From Calothrix sp. NIES-4101 (GTDB lineage Bacteria; Cyanobacteriota; Cyanobacteriia; Cyanobacteriales; Nostocaceae), in assembly GCA_004296455.1 (NCBI GenBank), contig AP018280.1:1364001-1428000 (forward strand): a stretch of DNA of 64,000 nt. Direction: 5' to 3'. The notes under the pieces are model-generated. The model was given only the letters and a program-made list of their open reading frames with translations. It did no database searches and had not been told where the DNA came from. Made by a program: the position numbers and the translations under genes. Position 1 is the first letter of the stretch. Each line of letters starts with the position of its first letter. This document shows, one piece after another, positions 10,529-19,707 of the stretch.

Positions 10529-10846
10529 ATGACTCAAACCTATACTGTTGAGATTAATCATCAAGGTCATAGCCTGACAATCCAAGTTCCCGAAAATGAG
10601 ACTATTTTATCAGTAGCAGAAAAAGCAGGTTGGGAATTACCAGCTTCCTGTCACGCTGGTGTTTGTACTACCTGTGCAGCAAAAATTACTAATGGTGGTA
10701 CAGTAGACCAAAGCGAAGGAATGGGCATCAGTCCCGATTTACAGAAAGATGGTTATGCTTTGCTTTGTGTTTCTTATCCGCGTTCAGATTTGAAAATAGT
10801 AACTGACCAAGAAGAAATCGTATATCAAAAGCAGTTTGGAAAGTAA
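10529..10846 (+). CDS. Plant-type 2Fe-2S ferredoxin
   Basis: A 105-residue electron carrier. The cluster ligands are Cys41, Cys46, Cys49 and Cys80 in the order CxxxxCxxC...C (CHAGVCTTC and YALLCVSYP). Several low-abundance paralogues exist in heterocystous cyanobacteria besides PetF1. The extended C-terminus (residues 92-105) and the TNGGTVDQSEGMGISPD loop point to a paralogue rather than the main photosynthetic PetF. Partner is unknown. A 56-aa gene follows 77 bp downstream on the same strand and could be co-transcribed. Confidence 0.93.
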   Translation: MTQTYTVEINHQGHSLTIQVPENETILSVAEKAGWELPASCHAGVCTTCAAKITNGGTVDQSEGMGISPDLQKDGYALLCVSYPRSDLKIVTDQEEIVYQKQFGK

Positions 10847-10923
10847 TTATTTGTTTTTTTTCGCGGAGGTGTTCGCGGAGTTTTGAAAGTTTCAATATCA
10901 GTCAATCAACGAGGAATATAATT

Positions 10924-11094
10924 ATGACTACACATTTTATTTTGGCTGAAATCGATTTAGAAGAAACTCCCACGGAGTTACAAAAGGCGATTGAAACAGA
11001 GTTGAAAAAGCAGGGTGAACCTTTACGTTGGGCTGTAACTGCTGTAGATGTTGAGAAACAAAAAGCTACAGTTGAAGCAGTCATTACAAAGTAA
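10924..11094 (+). CDS. Conserved small protein of unknown function (56 aa)
   Basis: A 56-residue ORF beginning MTTHFILAEIDLEE and ending AVITK. A GAGGA ribosome site lies 7-8 nt before the ATG, and charged/hydrophobic residues alternate in a way that suggests a compact alpha/beta fold (LRWAVTAVDVEKQKATVEAVI). It follows the ferredoxin gene in the same direction. No family was recognised. Coding evidence is the ribosome site plus protein-like composition. Confidence 0.68.
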   Translation: MTTHFILAEIDLEETPTELQKAIETELKKQGEPLRWAVTAVDVEKQKATVEAVITK

Positions 11095-11377
11095 TTGTAG
11101 TAATTTCATAGATTAATTGTAGGTTGGGTGCAGACACGTGAATAATTGAATTTATATTGAATTGAACAATATAAAAATTATTACCTGTGCTGCCCCAACA
11201 TGATTTTGAAAAATTTTGCAAAACTGAACTTATTGTCTAAATATTTTAAGTTCAGGCTAATTGTTTATAGACAATTACAATAGAAAACTCCAGATGAAAG
11301 CAATACATAGCCTATAATTGTGAATAAAAAAATTCGCTATTACTGATTCAAAAATTTATTAATCTCTAACTATTTAT

Positions 11378-12433
11378 ATGCGTCCATACACTGCCATATT
11401 AATCATACCAACAGGCATAGGCGCAGCGATCGGAGGCTATGCAGGGGATGCATTACCTGTTGCCAAAGCAATATCGCAGGTTGTTGACAGGCTGATTACA
11501 CATCCCAATGTGATGAATGGAGCTATGTTGTACTGGAATATACCCAATAGCTTCTATGTGGAAGGGTATGGACTGGATAAATTTGCGGCGGGCGAATGGG
11601 GTTTACATCCCGTTCATCAAAATAAAATTGGTGTGATTTTAGACCAAGGGATTGAGCCAGAATTACAGTTGCGACAGTTGCAGGCAGTAGATGCAGTTAG
11701 GGCAACACTGGGGCTAATGGTACAAGACTATGTAATTACTGATTCCCCATTAAATGTAGAATTACGTATAGCTGCATCAGGTACAAGTTGGGGAACGATT
11801 GGAAATCCAGATAGTTTACTCAGGGCAGCAGATATATTAATCAATCAAGCTGGGGCAAATGCCATCGCAGTAATTGCCAGATTTCCCGATGAGGTAGATG
11901 AAGAGACTGATAGAAATTATCGCATGGGATGTGGAGTAGATGCGATCGCTGGAGCAGAAGCGGTAATTAGTCATTTGATAGTACGGGAATTCCAGATACC
12001 CTGCGCCCATGGGCCTGCTTTCTTGCCACCACCATTGGATTCTCAGTTGTCTCCCCGTTCCGCAGCCGAAGAAATCGGCTATACTTTTATACCAAGTGTT
12101 CTTGTTGGCTTACACCGTGCCCCACAATTTATTGTTTCAGGTGGCTACCCCACATTGAATGATATTTGGGCTAATCAAGTTGATGCGGTGATTGTGCCTG
12201 CAAGTGCATGTGGTAGTAGCGCCGTATTGAGCTTGAGTCAGCAACAATGTTTGATTGTGGCGATAGAAGAGAATCATACGCAAGTACAAGTTCCACCCCA
12301 GCCACTAGGAGTAAAATCATTACAGGTTAATTCTTATCTTGAAGCAATCGGTGTAATAGCAGCACATAAAGCAGGTATTAACCCATCTGCAATGCGTTCT
12401 TTAAATACATCTCTAAATTTATTAAGTTATTAA
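11378..12433 (+). CDS. DUF3326 protein
   Basis: A 351-residue protein of the DUF3326 family, found in cyanobacteria and plant plastids and of unknown function. The start MRPYTAILIIPTGIGAAIGGYAGDA is typical, with a glycine-rich PTGIGA motif near the N-terminus that may bind a phosphate or nucleotide. The length matches the family. No signal peptide is seen and there are no convincing membrane helices, so it is probably cytosolic. A CPBP protease gene follows 116 bp later on the same strand. Confidence 0.85.
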   Translation: MRPYTAILIIPTGIGAAIGGYAGDALPVAKAISQVVDRLITHPNVMNGAMLYWNIPNSFYVEGYGLDKFAAGEWGLHPVHQNKIGVILDQGIEPELQLRQLQAVDAVRATLGLMVQDYVITDSPLNVELRIAASGTSWGTIGNPDSLLRAADILINQAGANAIAVIARFPDEVDEETDRNYRMGCGVDAIAGAEAVISHLIVREFQIPCAHGPAFLPPPLDSQLSPRSAAEEIGYTFIPSVLVGLHRAPQFIVSGGYPTLNDIWANQVDAVIVPASACGSSAVLSLSQQQCLIVAIEENHTQVQVPPQPLGVKSLQVNSYLEAIGVIAAHKAGINPSAMRSLNTSLNLLSY

Positions 12434-12549
12434 GTTATTAGTTATTAGTGATTGAATCAACATAAAAGAAAACACAATCATTCTGAACTATTAAGCATTA
12501 TCAATTAAATCTTATCAATTAATTGTTAACCCCTAACACTATAATTCCC

Positions 12550-13131
12550 GTGGCGCAACAGCAAAACCAAGAACCAGAAATTCCCTATTTAACTCGTACC
12601 CAAGTGCTTGTGGCAATGGGAGTAACAGCCATTATTTTGTGGGTAGTTGCTAAAATATGCCTGCAATTTGCCAATGTCCCACTGATGAATTGGCATTGGG
12701 ATGAAAAGCAATTTTTGTTCGGCATTATTTTAGGTTTGTTGATTACGGCTGTAAGCAGTGTTGTATATCGGTACAATGCTGCTTATCGTCGCAGTGCAGA
12801 TTACTACTTAGAAATTGTTTTAAAACCTTTAGCTTTACCTGATTTGATTTGGTTGGGATTACTACCGGGATTGAGTGAAGAGTTGTTATTTCGTGGTGTT
12901 TTGTTACCTGCTTTGGGTAGTAATATTTTTGCACTAATTATATCTAGTATTTTCTTTGGTATTTTACACCTTAGTGGCTCCCAACAATGGCCTTATGTTA
13001 TTTGGGCGACTATTGTGGGATTATTACTTGGTGCTAGTGCGCTCCTGAGTGGTAATTTATTAGTGCCTATTGTGGCTCATATTTTGACTAATTTGATTTC
13101 CAGTTATTTGTGGAAAATGAAACAGTTTTAG
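12550..13131 (+). CDS. CPBP-family intramembrane glutamic protease
   Basis: A multi-helix membrane protein of about 193 residues, member of the CAAX prenyl protease / bacteriocin-processing (Abi, CPBP) family. The motif EELLFRGVLLPAL holds the paired catalytic glutamates and the arginine; the second motif is FFGILHLSG with the metal or catalytic His, and the third is VPIVAHILTN. At least four hydrophobic helices are visible. The start is uncertain: GTG at 12550 is used, and an upstream TTG at 12523 is possible; neither has a clear ribosome site. Substrate is unknown. Confidence 0.87.
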   Translation: MAQQQNQEPEIPYLTRTQVLVAMGVTAIILWVVAKICLQFANVPLMNWHWDEKQFLFGIILGLLITAVSSVVYRYNAAYRRSADYYLEIVLKPLALPDLIWLGLLPGLSEELLFRGVLLPALGSNIFALIISSIFFGILHLSGSQQWPYVIWATIVGLLLGASALLSGNLLVPIVAHILTNLISSYLWKMKQF

Positions 13132-13266
13132 CTGCTTGTTGATAACCACGGAAATAACAATTTTAATATTGGCAAATTACCTTGGATATTGGATATTAGA
13201 TATTATTTTAATCGTATAAATTAAAGATTGCGATCGCTAACCGAAACGAATAACAAAAATATCTGC

Positions 13267-13923
13267 TTAAATTACCTTTTTCTTTGCTAACATCAATGAA
13301 ATTGCCGCAGGTAAAATTTTATGTTCTTCTACTTGGATTCTGGCATGAAGGCTATCTAAAGTGTCATTAGGTAAAATTGGTACAGCCGCCTGCATTAAAA
13401 TTTCACCACTATCAACTTCTAGGGAAACTAAATGTACTGTACAACCTGTAATTTTTACGCCACTTAAAAATGCTTGTTCGATGGCATGGGAGCCTTTAAA
13501 ACTGGGTAGTAAACTCGGATGAATATTCACAATTTTATTCGGAAATTCATTAATCAAAACTTGTGTAACTATTCGCATCCATCCTGCCATGACAACTATT
13601 TCTATCTCATTCTGCTTTAACACGTCAACAATAGCGACATCTAAATCCTCACGTTTATCGTAGTCACGATGATTTAATAAGACTGTCGGGATATTTCTCT
13701 TTTCTGCACGTTTTGCAGCGTATGCATCAGGATTGTTGTAGATTAAAACCCGAACTTCTGCATTCAGTTGTCCGCGTTGTATCGCTTGAGCAACTGCTTC
13801 AAAATTACTGCCATTTCCAGAAGCCAATATTCCTATTTTTGCTGGATTTTCTCGAGTGACAAAACTATTATCGATAGGAGGACAAATCAAGCTTGGAGGT
13901 GAATTAGGAATAGTCGTTTTCAT
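13267..13923 (-). CDS. purN: Phosphoribosylglycinamide formyltransferase
   Basis: Transfers a formyl group from 10-formyl-THF to GAR in purine synthesis. The protein is 218 residues, with an extended N-terminus of about 25 residues before the typical KIGILASGNGSNFEA start. The catalytic region NIHPSLLPSFKG holds the Asn and His, and VDSGEIL holds the Asp. ATG is the start. It lies alone on the minus strand between the CPBP protease and an unknown exported protein. Confidence 0.95.
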   Translation of the reverse strand: MKTTIPNSPPSLICPPIDNSFVTRENPAKIGILASGNGSNFEAVAQAIQRGQLNAEVRVLIYNNPDAYAAKRAEKRNIPTVLLNHRDYDKREDLDVAIVDVLKQNEIEIVVMAGWMRIVTQVLINEFPNKIVNIHPSLLPSFKGSHAIEQAFLSGVKITGCTVHLVSLEVDSGEILMQAAVPILPNDTLDSLHARIQVEEHKILPAAISLMLAKKKVI

Positions 13924-14036
13924 TGCGAAGTAAATACAGGAAAATGTTCAAGGCTAAAAGGAGATGAAATTAGAGATGTTGAGCCAAAAAATTATTATTT
14001 GAGTTGGTAATTTGAATTTGTATGTAACTCAGAGGT

Positions 14037-14591
14037 TTATTTCTTCTCCGTGGGGTCAAAAAATTTAATGTTTTTGGGAGGAATTATCGATGACGATATT
14101 CTTTCAAAACTAGGTGTGGTGCTAGAGAAATTAGTAGGTCTAGATTTACCTGGACTGGCATTAATAATTTCTAACCGCATTTTACCATCAACAGTGATTT
14201 CAAAAATGGTTTCTACCTTTTGACTTGTGTCTTTGGGTATAATATCTAACTGCATAGGTTTTGTTTCTGAATTGACTTTGTAAGTTAACTCATATGCCAG
14301 ATTATCAGAATTAGACCACATAAATACTTTTTTGTCGGTAGTGAAAATAAAATTCATGATTTCAGAATTTGAGGCATTTTTGGTTTGCCAATGTCCGATT
14401 AGTTGCTGCTGAATTTGCTGAGATGATTGTGTGAATGCTGTAGTTCGAGATGCTTGTAGAGTTGGATTTGTTTTGGCAATGACTTCTTGGCTTACAGTTG
14501 TGATTATTATTACCAAGACCACCAAGAGTATTCTTGGAGAAGTGTAGTGAGAAAATCGTGATCGCTGTAACTGAAAATTGTTATGATTCAT
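14037..14591 (-). CDS. Unknown exported or anchored protein
   Basis: About 184 residues from the preferred ATG (MNHNNFQLQRS); a TTG six codons upstream is less likely. A basic N-terminus is followed by a hydrophobic helix (ILLVVLVIIITTV) and then an Ala/Lys stretch, so it is probably a signal peptide or anchor. The mature part has a lipocalin- or DUF-like pattern (LIGHWQTKN, then beta-rich segments) but no certain family. It is divergent from the ABC permease, sharing a 70-bp spacer. Confidence 0.65.
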   Translation of the reverse strand: MNHNNFQLQRSRFSHYTSPRILLVVLVIIITTVSQEVIAKTNPTLQASRTTAFTQSSQQIQQQLIGHWQTKNASNSEIMNFIFTTDKKVFMWSNSDNLAYELTYKVNSETKPMQLDIIPKDTSQKVETIFEITVDGKMRLEIINASPGKSRPTNFSSTTPSFERISSSIIPPKNIKFFDPTEKK

Positions 14592-14660
14592 TGCATATCC
14601 AAATATCAAACAGCTTGATTATGATTCAATGTTTACGAAAATTTACTAATAGGTCAATAA

Positions 14661-15575
14661 ATGGACACAAATCATAACATGATTTCTTCCCGTAATCATC
14701 AAGGCGACATTTTAGATAATGATACGTTAGCAGCCTGGATTTTTCTGACTCCAGCATTAATTTTATTAGGATTATTTATACTTTTTCCGATAATTTACCT
14801 GTTTATTCTCAGCTTCACGGCTGGAAGCTTTACATCAGTAGGGACTTATTGGGTTGGGTTAAAAAATTACACCAGATTAATTCTCAATCCTGATTTTTGG
14901 CAGGTAATTAGTAATACTTTATATTTTGCGATCGCAACTGTAATTCCGAGCTTGATTATTCCTTTGGGTTTAGCAGCATTATTAAATCGCAGTATTCCCA
15001 TTCGCGGTATTTTAAGAACAACTTATTTTCTCCCTTCAATTGTTTCATTAGTTGCCGCAGGTTTAGGTTTTCGCTGGATATTTCAAACTGATGGCCCGGT
15101 GAATATGTTATTAACAAATATGTGGGGGATGGAACCAGCAATACCTTGGTTGGGAGATACTTTTTGGGCAATGCCAGTATTAATTATTTTAAGTATTTGG
15201 AAACAAATAGGTTTTAATATGGTGGTATTTTTAGCGGGTTTACAAACAATTCCACCCAGTCGTTATGAGGCTGCTGAACTTGATGGTGCTAATGGTTGGC
15301 AGCAATTTTGGCATATTACTCTACCTGGCTTACGTCCAACTTTAGTATTTGTAATTGTCACAACAATTATTTTTACATTACGAAGTTTTGAACAGGTTTA
15401 TGTTATGACTGGTGGTGGCCCTTTAAATTCTACCAATTTACTTGTTTTTTATATTTATCAAGAGGCATTTGCCCAATTCGATTTTGGTTATGCCGCCGCC
15501 GCCGCAACAATACTCTTAGCAGTGACTTTAATTCTTGTATATTTGCAATTACGAACCTGGAGCGAGGAAACTTAG
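14661..15575 (+). CDS. Sugar ABC transporter permease (MalF/UgpA type), orphan
   Basis: A 304-residue integral membrane subunit of a carbohydrate-uptake ABC transporter. Six hydrophobic helices are visible, and the EAA loop that docks the ATPase is present (YEAAELDGANGWQQFWHITLPGLRPT). No binding protein, second permease or ATPase lies nearby, so partners must be encoded elsewhere. The gene is convergent with fraE, with only about 30 bp between the stops. Confidence 0.92.
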   Translation: MDTNHNMISSRNHQGDILDNDTLAAWIFLTPALILLGLFILFPIIYLFILSFTAGSFTSVGTYWVGLKNYTRLILNPDFWQVISNTLYFAIATVIPSLIIPLGLAALLNRSIPIRGILRTTYFLPSIVSLVAAGLGFRWIFQTDGPVNMLLTNMWGMEPAIPWLGDTFWAMPVLIILSIWKQIGFNMVVFLAGLQTIPPSRYEAAELDGANGWQQFWHITLPGLRPTLVFVIVTTIIFTLRSFEQVYVMTGGGPLNSTNLLVFYIYQEAFAQFDFGYAAAAATILLAVTLILVYLQLRTWSEET

Positions 15576-15606
15576 TTATTCCTCTCTCCATCTCCTCATC
15601 TATATT

Positions 15607-16386
15607 TTAAAATTCGCGTTTTGAAAAAATCAATATTGCTAATGTTAGTAACATCACACTGTAAAGTAATCCATAACCAGCATTAGTAATTAATGCAGTT
15701 GTGTTTGGTAATGCTTGCATTCCATAAACAGCTTGATTTTTTAAATCCAATCGCGATAAGTCGGGTAAAACAAGATATAAGACTTTAGTAATACCTTCGA
15801 CAGTGGGGTTATTACTGAGATTACCTAACTTGAGTAAATCTTGAGAAATATTACCCATTAAATAAATACCGAAGGTTAAAGCTGTTGCTAGCAACGAACT
15901 AGTAAACACACCCAAAGTAATGGCGACAGCTGCGATTAAACATAATTGTAGTAGTAAAAATAAAGACGCGATCGCGATACTCTCAAGAGAGTAGGATACT
16001 TTGGCAATTTTCATCAATCCCAAAAAAATACCCGTCATTACCGCCACCAATACGGCTAAAACTGATGATAAGCCGATGAACTTACCACTGATAAATTCAG
16101 CACGACTAACGGGTTTGGAGATTAACATCAAAATCGTCCGTTTTTCAATTTCCTTATTGACTAAACCCGTCCCCACAAATATCGCCACAATCGTACCCAA
16201 GGCACTCATTGCCGCCAACCCAAAATCGGGTAGCATCTTTGCTTCTGTTGATGCTGCCAAGTCTGGCAACAAACGCATGGCGACGGCAAGTATTAGCCCA
16301 TAAATACCAATAATATACAAGATGCGATCGCGCACCACTTCTTTAAATACATTACTTGCTAGTACAAAAGGTCTATTTAAGTTCAT
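15607..16386 (-). CDS. fraE: FraE, ABC-2-type permease-like filament integrity protein
   Basis: A 259-residue membrane protein with six hydrophobic segments and the NKEIEKRTILMLISKPVSR stretch typical of ABC-2 permeases (NosY/FraE). The ATG used gives MNLNRPFVLASNVFKEVVRD; an upstream extension would overlap fraD. In Anabaena sp. PCC 7120 fraC, fraD and fraE form an operon, and fraE mutants show filament fragmentation and defective heterocysts. Gene order and spacing here match. No ATPase gene is adjacent. It is the last gene of the operon. Confidence 0.88.
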   Translation of the reverse strand: MNLNRPFVLASNVFKEVVRDRILYIIGIYGLILAVAMRLLPDLAASTEAKMLPDFGLAAMSALGTIVAIFVGTGLVNKEIEKRTILMLISKPVSRAEFISGKFIGLSSVLAVLVAVMTGIFLGLMKIAKVSYSLESIAIASLFLLLQLCLIAAVAITLGVFTSSLLATALTFGIYLMGNISQDLLKLGNLSNNPTVEGITKVLYLVLPDLSRLDLKNQAVYGMQALPNTTALITNAGYGLLYSVMLLTLAILIFSKREF

Positions 16387-16496
16387 AGTTATAGCTAATG
16401 GATAGTAATTAAGGGGAATTGGGAAGAAAATATCACAAATATAACAACTACATTTCCCTTGTCTATACTTTCTTTGTTCCCAATTTACCCTGACAA

Positions 16497-17564
16497 CTAC
16501 TGCTTTGCTGGAGGAGAACCGGCAAAAAACTTCGGTGTTGGTTCGCACTGAATTTCCGCAACGAGAATTTTTTCACCTGGTTTTTGGATATTTACAGTCG
16601 CAGAATTGGCGGCAACTGAAACCGGATCAACTTGACAGGATTTACGTAAAAAGTAGCGTTTATAACTAGAACTTGGACCATTCCAAATAGTTAATAAATC
16701 TAATTGATATCCACCACCTTTCTTATTATTTACCCTCGCATCAACATTCCATAATTGCCATTCTTCAATAATTTGCGGCTGAAATTTATCAACTTTTTTA
16801 CCACTTTGTTTGCTCAAATTTTGGATAACATCTCTGCCCAAATTATTTACTCTCTGGGGCGCTTCAATTAACCAGCGTTCGACTTCAGACCAAACTCTAG
16901 CAGTCAGTTGTTCCTCTACTCTTGGCTGCAAACGATTCAAAATTAAAGCACCGTTTTCTGGAAGTTTTGCTTGCGGTTCAGTTCTAATCACAAAAGTGCT
17001 ACGACTAATATCATCTGCTTGGATACTAGGATATTGTCTCACCCATTTATCAACAGTGAAATATAGTTGTATCCAGCAACTTAAGATGAAACTACAAGCA
17101 ACTAAAACAATAATCCTCTGGCGAATTTCTGCTTTCGGAAGTTGACGCTTGACATCAATACCACTTCCTTCAAAAAATTCGGGAATAGCTGTAATGATTG
17201 CAGCTATAGTCGGCCATAAAACAATAGTTCTAGTAGTGAGTACATCTTGTTCATGTCCGAAGGCAAAAACACTAACTAAAAAACCAGTGATTACAGAGCC
17301 TACTGGCATATTAGTGCCAGGAATAAGTAAAGGTTGATCGGTTGTATACCAAGATGTCCCAGCAATTAAAAATACCCATCCAAAAAATGCAATTATACTT
17401 TTGATTGGTGGCTCTGACAGTGATGACATAGCCCAAGAAAATATACTAAGATAAATTAATGTTTGCCATGAGTAAGCACGCGGCGGAATTAGTATATTGC
17501 GGATGCGCTCATAGACAAATTCAAGAATCCCAAATAGACCAAATAAGTCTCTTACTATTTGCAT
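16497..17564 (-). CDS. fraD: FraD, septal filament integrity protein
   Basis: A 355-residue protein with about five hydrophobic helices in the first half (residues 35-165), then a short coiled region and a soluble, probably periplasmic C-terminal domain ending in a proline-containing tail. This layout, and its place between FraC and FraE, identify FraD, which localises to septa and is needed for septal junction plugs and cell-cell exchange in Anabaena. The start is ATG. The 112 bp between fraC and fraD and the 110 bp to fraE fit an operon. Confidence 0.88.
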   Translation of the reverse strand: MQIVRDLFGLFGILEFVYERIRNILIPPRAYSWQTLIYLSIFSWAMSSLSEPPIKSIIAFFGWVFLIAGTSWYTTDQPLLIPGTNMPVGSVITGFLVSVFAFGHEQDVLTTRTIVLWPTIAAIITAIPEFFEGSGIDVKRQLPKAEIRQRIIVLVACSFILSCWIQLYFTVDKWVRQYPSIQADDISRSTFVIRTEPQAKLPENGALILNRLQPRVEEQLTARVWSEVERWLIEAPQRVNNLGRDVIQNLSKQSGKKVDKFQPQIIEEWQLWNVDARVNNKKGGGYQLDLLTIWNGPSSSYKRYFLRKSCQVDPVSVAANSATVNIQKPGEKILVAEIQCEPTPKFFAGSPPAKQ

Positions 17565-17675
17565 ATTTCCAGTGATTAGTTATTGGTTAGTTGTGAAGAG
17601 TTAGTTGACTTTTAATACTTACAATCGCTAACTCCAGAGCAAAATGAGTTAATAGCTATTAATTATTGTCGATTC

Positions 17676-18245
17676 TCAATTAGCTCTAATTGTCCGCAGT
17701 ATCATAATCAAACTAATCAGGGTATAACTTAAGGAATTAGCAATTAGCATGGTAGTTAACAAGTTGGTATTTTGCAACTTAAATCTGTTTGTACCACGTC
17801 GCGATGTTCTACGATTGGTTGACGATTCTTCAACTTGAGGTTGAGGAGCTTTGCTGAGATCGCGTAGAGAAAGTAACACTAGCTTTAAAAGGAAAAATTT
17901 AATTAAAAACGTCGCAAAGAAAATAATAAAAGCTGTGATGACAACTAAGCCACGCAAACTAGGATTGAATTGATCAAAAAAGACAAAACTGATTAACTCA
18001 GACTTTAATCCTATGGGCAAAATTGGCTCAATTAGAAAAAATATCACCCATCCCAATGTCCCAGAAAAAAGATTGATGCCTATGGAATAAAATATACTAG
18101 TACGTTTGTCAAATTTGAGCCTAATCGTCATTACATAGGCTTCGACTGGGATTGTGAGTGTAAAAAATAGAAAATTGAACAAAACTGCTCCCAGTGGAAA
18201 TACTGGGGCTAAATCAAAAAAGGGAAAACCAGGTAAATCAAACAT
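17676..18245 (-). CDS. fraC: FraC, filament integrity protein
   Basis: A 189-residue integral membrane protein with three to four hydrophobic segments and a basic C-terminal region (EESSTNRRTSRRGTNRF) followed by a last hydrophobic helix. N-terminus MFDLPGFPFF. It is the first gene of the fraC-fraD-fraE operon, needed for septal localisation of other septal proteins and for filament integrity. A perfect 14-bp palindrome lies 28 bp upstream of the ATG and may act in its control. Confidence 0.88.
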   Translation of the reverse strand: MFDLPGFPFFDLAPVFPLGAVLFNFLFFTLTIPVEAYVMTIRLKFDKRTSIFYSIGINLFSGTLGWVIFFLIEPILPIGLKSELISFVFFDQFNPSLRGLVVITAFIIFFATFLIKFFLLKLVLLSLRDLSKAPQPQVEESSTNRRTSRRGTNRFKLQNTNLLTTMLIANSLSYTLISLIMILRTIRAN

Positions 18246-18570
18246 ACGACTGTTGGGTGTGTAACTTGAGAAAGTATAGCTATACTGTCGTGGTTGTTGG
18301 GGGAAATTATCTCATTCTTCCAGCATTTTGAAGCTGTTTAATACATAAGTTTCCCGATGTATAGTCTTAATTCGAGTCAAGTTAATCCTCGAAGCCTTGA
18401 TTAGCAAGCAATTGCAAGCTGAAATTCTAAAGATATCATTGATTATGTATCATTTTTTGCACAATCTCTGCTGGTATAAAATCTTGTAACAGTCGCTCAA
18501 GATATTCTGTTCCTGATGGTACAAAACCTTAGCTAAGATGTAAGACTGCCACATTAGAGCTTTTGGGAAG
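18246..18570. other. Divergent spacer fraC / tandem CobO-like gene
   Basis: 325 bp that must contain promoters for fraC (minus strand) and the CobO-like gene (plus strand). A 14-bp perfect palindrome lies at 18273-18286. A minus-strand open stretch at 18436-18538 reads like a protein C-terminus (GTEYLERLLQDFIPAEIV) but has no start codon; it could be a decayed gene end. Confidence 0.5.
18273..18286. promoter_or_regulatory. 14-bp perfect palindrome upstream of fraC
   Basis: AGTATAGCTATACT is a perfect palindrome 28 bp upstream of the fraC start. Each arm also reads as a -10-like TATACT. It could be an operator, a bidirectional -10 element, or chance. It is not an NtcA site, since the spacing between GTA and TAC is six rather than eight. 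Confidence 0.35.
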
Positions 18571-19707
18571 ATGACAAGGAACGGCATCGGTATTCGCACA
18601 GCGCAAGTGCGCCAACAAAGAATTACAGGGCAAATCCATGTTTATGATGGCGCGGGAAAAGGCAAGTCTCAAGCAGCATTGGGTGTAGTTTTGCGCTCAA
18701 TTGGTTTAGGGATCAACACGCAAAATAATTCTAATCGCGTTTTGTTACTACGGTTTCTCAAGGGGCCAGAGCGGGACTATGATGAAGATGGCGCGATCGC
18801 AGCTTTACAAAGTGGCTTTCCCCATCTCATCGATCAAGTTCGTACCGGAAGGGATGAATTTTTTGATGTCAACGGTATCACTAATTTTGATCGTGAAGAA
18901 GCTGCACGCGGTTGGGATGTCGCTAAAGGTGCCATTGCTTCCAATTTATACTCAGTTGTGGTTCTGGATGAAATTAACCCCATTCTCGATTTAGGTTTGC
19001 TCGATACTGATGAAGTAGTTAAGACTCTTAAATCTAAATCCCCCGAATTAGAAGTAATTGCGACAGGACGTGCAGCCCCGCAAAAGCTCCTTGATATTGC
19101 CGATTTACATTCGGAAATGAAGCCTCACCATCATGAAGGTGCTCAACTCCAAGATATAAAAGGTATTGAAATTTACACTGGTGCAGGTAAGGGTAAATCT
19201 ACAAGTGCTTTAGGAAAAGCATTGCAGGCAATTGGTCGCGGTATAAATCATCCCGGTTCTACTCGTGTACTGATAATGCAATGGCTCAAAGGTGGAAGTG
19301 GATATACCGAAGATGCTGCGATCGCAGCATTACAGCAATCCTATCCTGAAGTTGTCGATCATCAGCGCTGTGGGCGTGATGCAATTGTGTGGCGCAACTC
19401 CCGCCAAGAACTTGATTACGTCGAAGCGGAACGCGGTTGGGAAATTGCCAAAACTGCGATCGCCTCAGGATTATATAAAACTATCATCCTCGACGAACTC
19501 AACCCCACAGTTGATTTAGAACTATTACCTGTAGAACCAATTGTTCAAGTGTTGCTACGCAAACCCCGTGACACGGAAGTTATCATCACAGGTCGTTGTC
19601 AAAACCAACCCGCATACTTTGATTTAGCAACCATACATTCCGAAGTCTATTGTCATAAACACTACGCGAACCAAGGCGTTGAACTCAAACGCGGCGTGGA
19701 TTACTAA
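18571..19707 (+). CDS. Tandem-domain CobO/BtuR-like P-loop protein
   Basis: A 378-residue protein made of two homologous copies of a corrinoid adenosyltransferase-like (CobA/CobO/BtuR) P-loop domain, roughly residues 18-185 and 197-372. Each copy has its own Walker A, GAGKGKSQ at 27-34 and GAGKGKST at 204-211, its own VVVLDEINP or IILDELNP strand, and its own closing ATGRAAP or ITGRCQN segment. The usual enzyme is a single ~200-residue domain adenylating cob(I)alamin or cobyrinic diamide. Catalysis is unproven for this fused form, and it could serve a non-corrinoid P-loop role. It sits divergently next to fraC. Confidence 0.82.
   Translation: MTRNGIGIRTAQVRQQRITGQIHVYDGAGKGKSQAALGVVLRSIGLGINTQNNSNRVLLLRFLKGPERDYDEDGAIAALQSGFPHLIDQVRTGRDEFFDVNGITNFDREEAARGWDVAKGAIASNLYSVVVLDEINPILDLGLLDTDEVVKTLKSKSPELEVIATGRAAPQKLLDIADLHSEMKPHHHEGAQLQDIKGIEIYTGAGKGKSTSALGKALQAIGRGINHPGSTRVLIMQWLKGGSGYTEDAAIAALQQSYPEVVDHQRCGRDAIVWRNSRQELDYVEAERGWEIAKTAIASGLYKTIILDELNPTVDLELLPVEPIVQVLLRKPRDTEVIITGRCQNQPAYFDLATIHSEVYCHKHYANQGVELKRGVDY

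Noticed and set aside
18436-18538. Minus-strand stretch reading GTEYLERLLQDFIPAEIV
   Set aside because: Protein-like but no start codon, a stop directly upstream and no recognised family; noted only as a possible relic in the fraC spacer.
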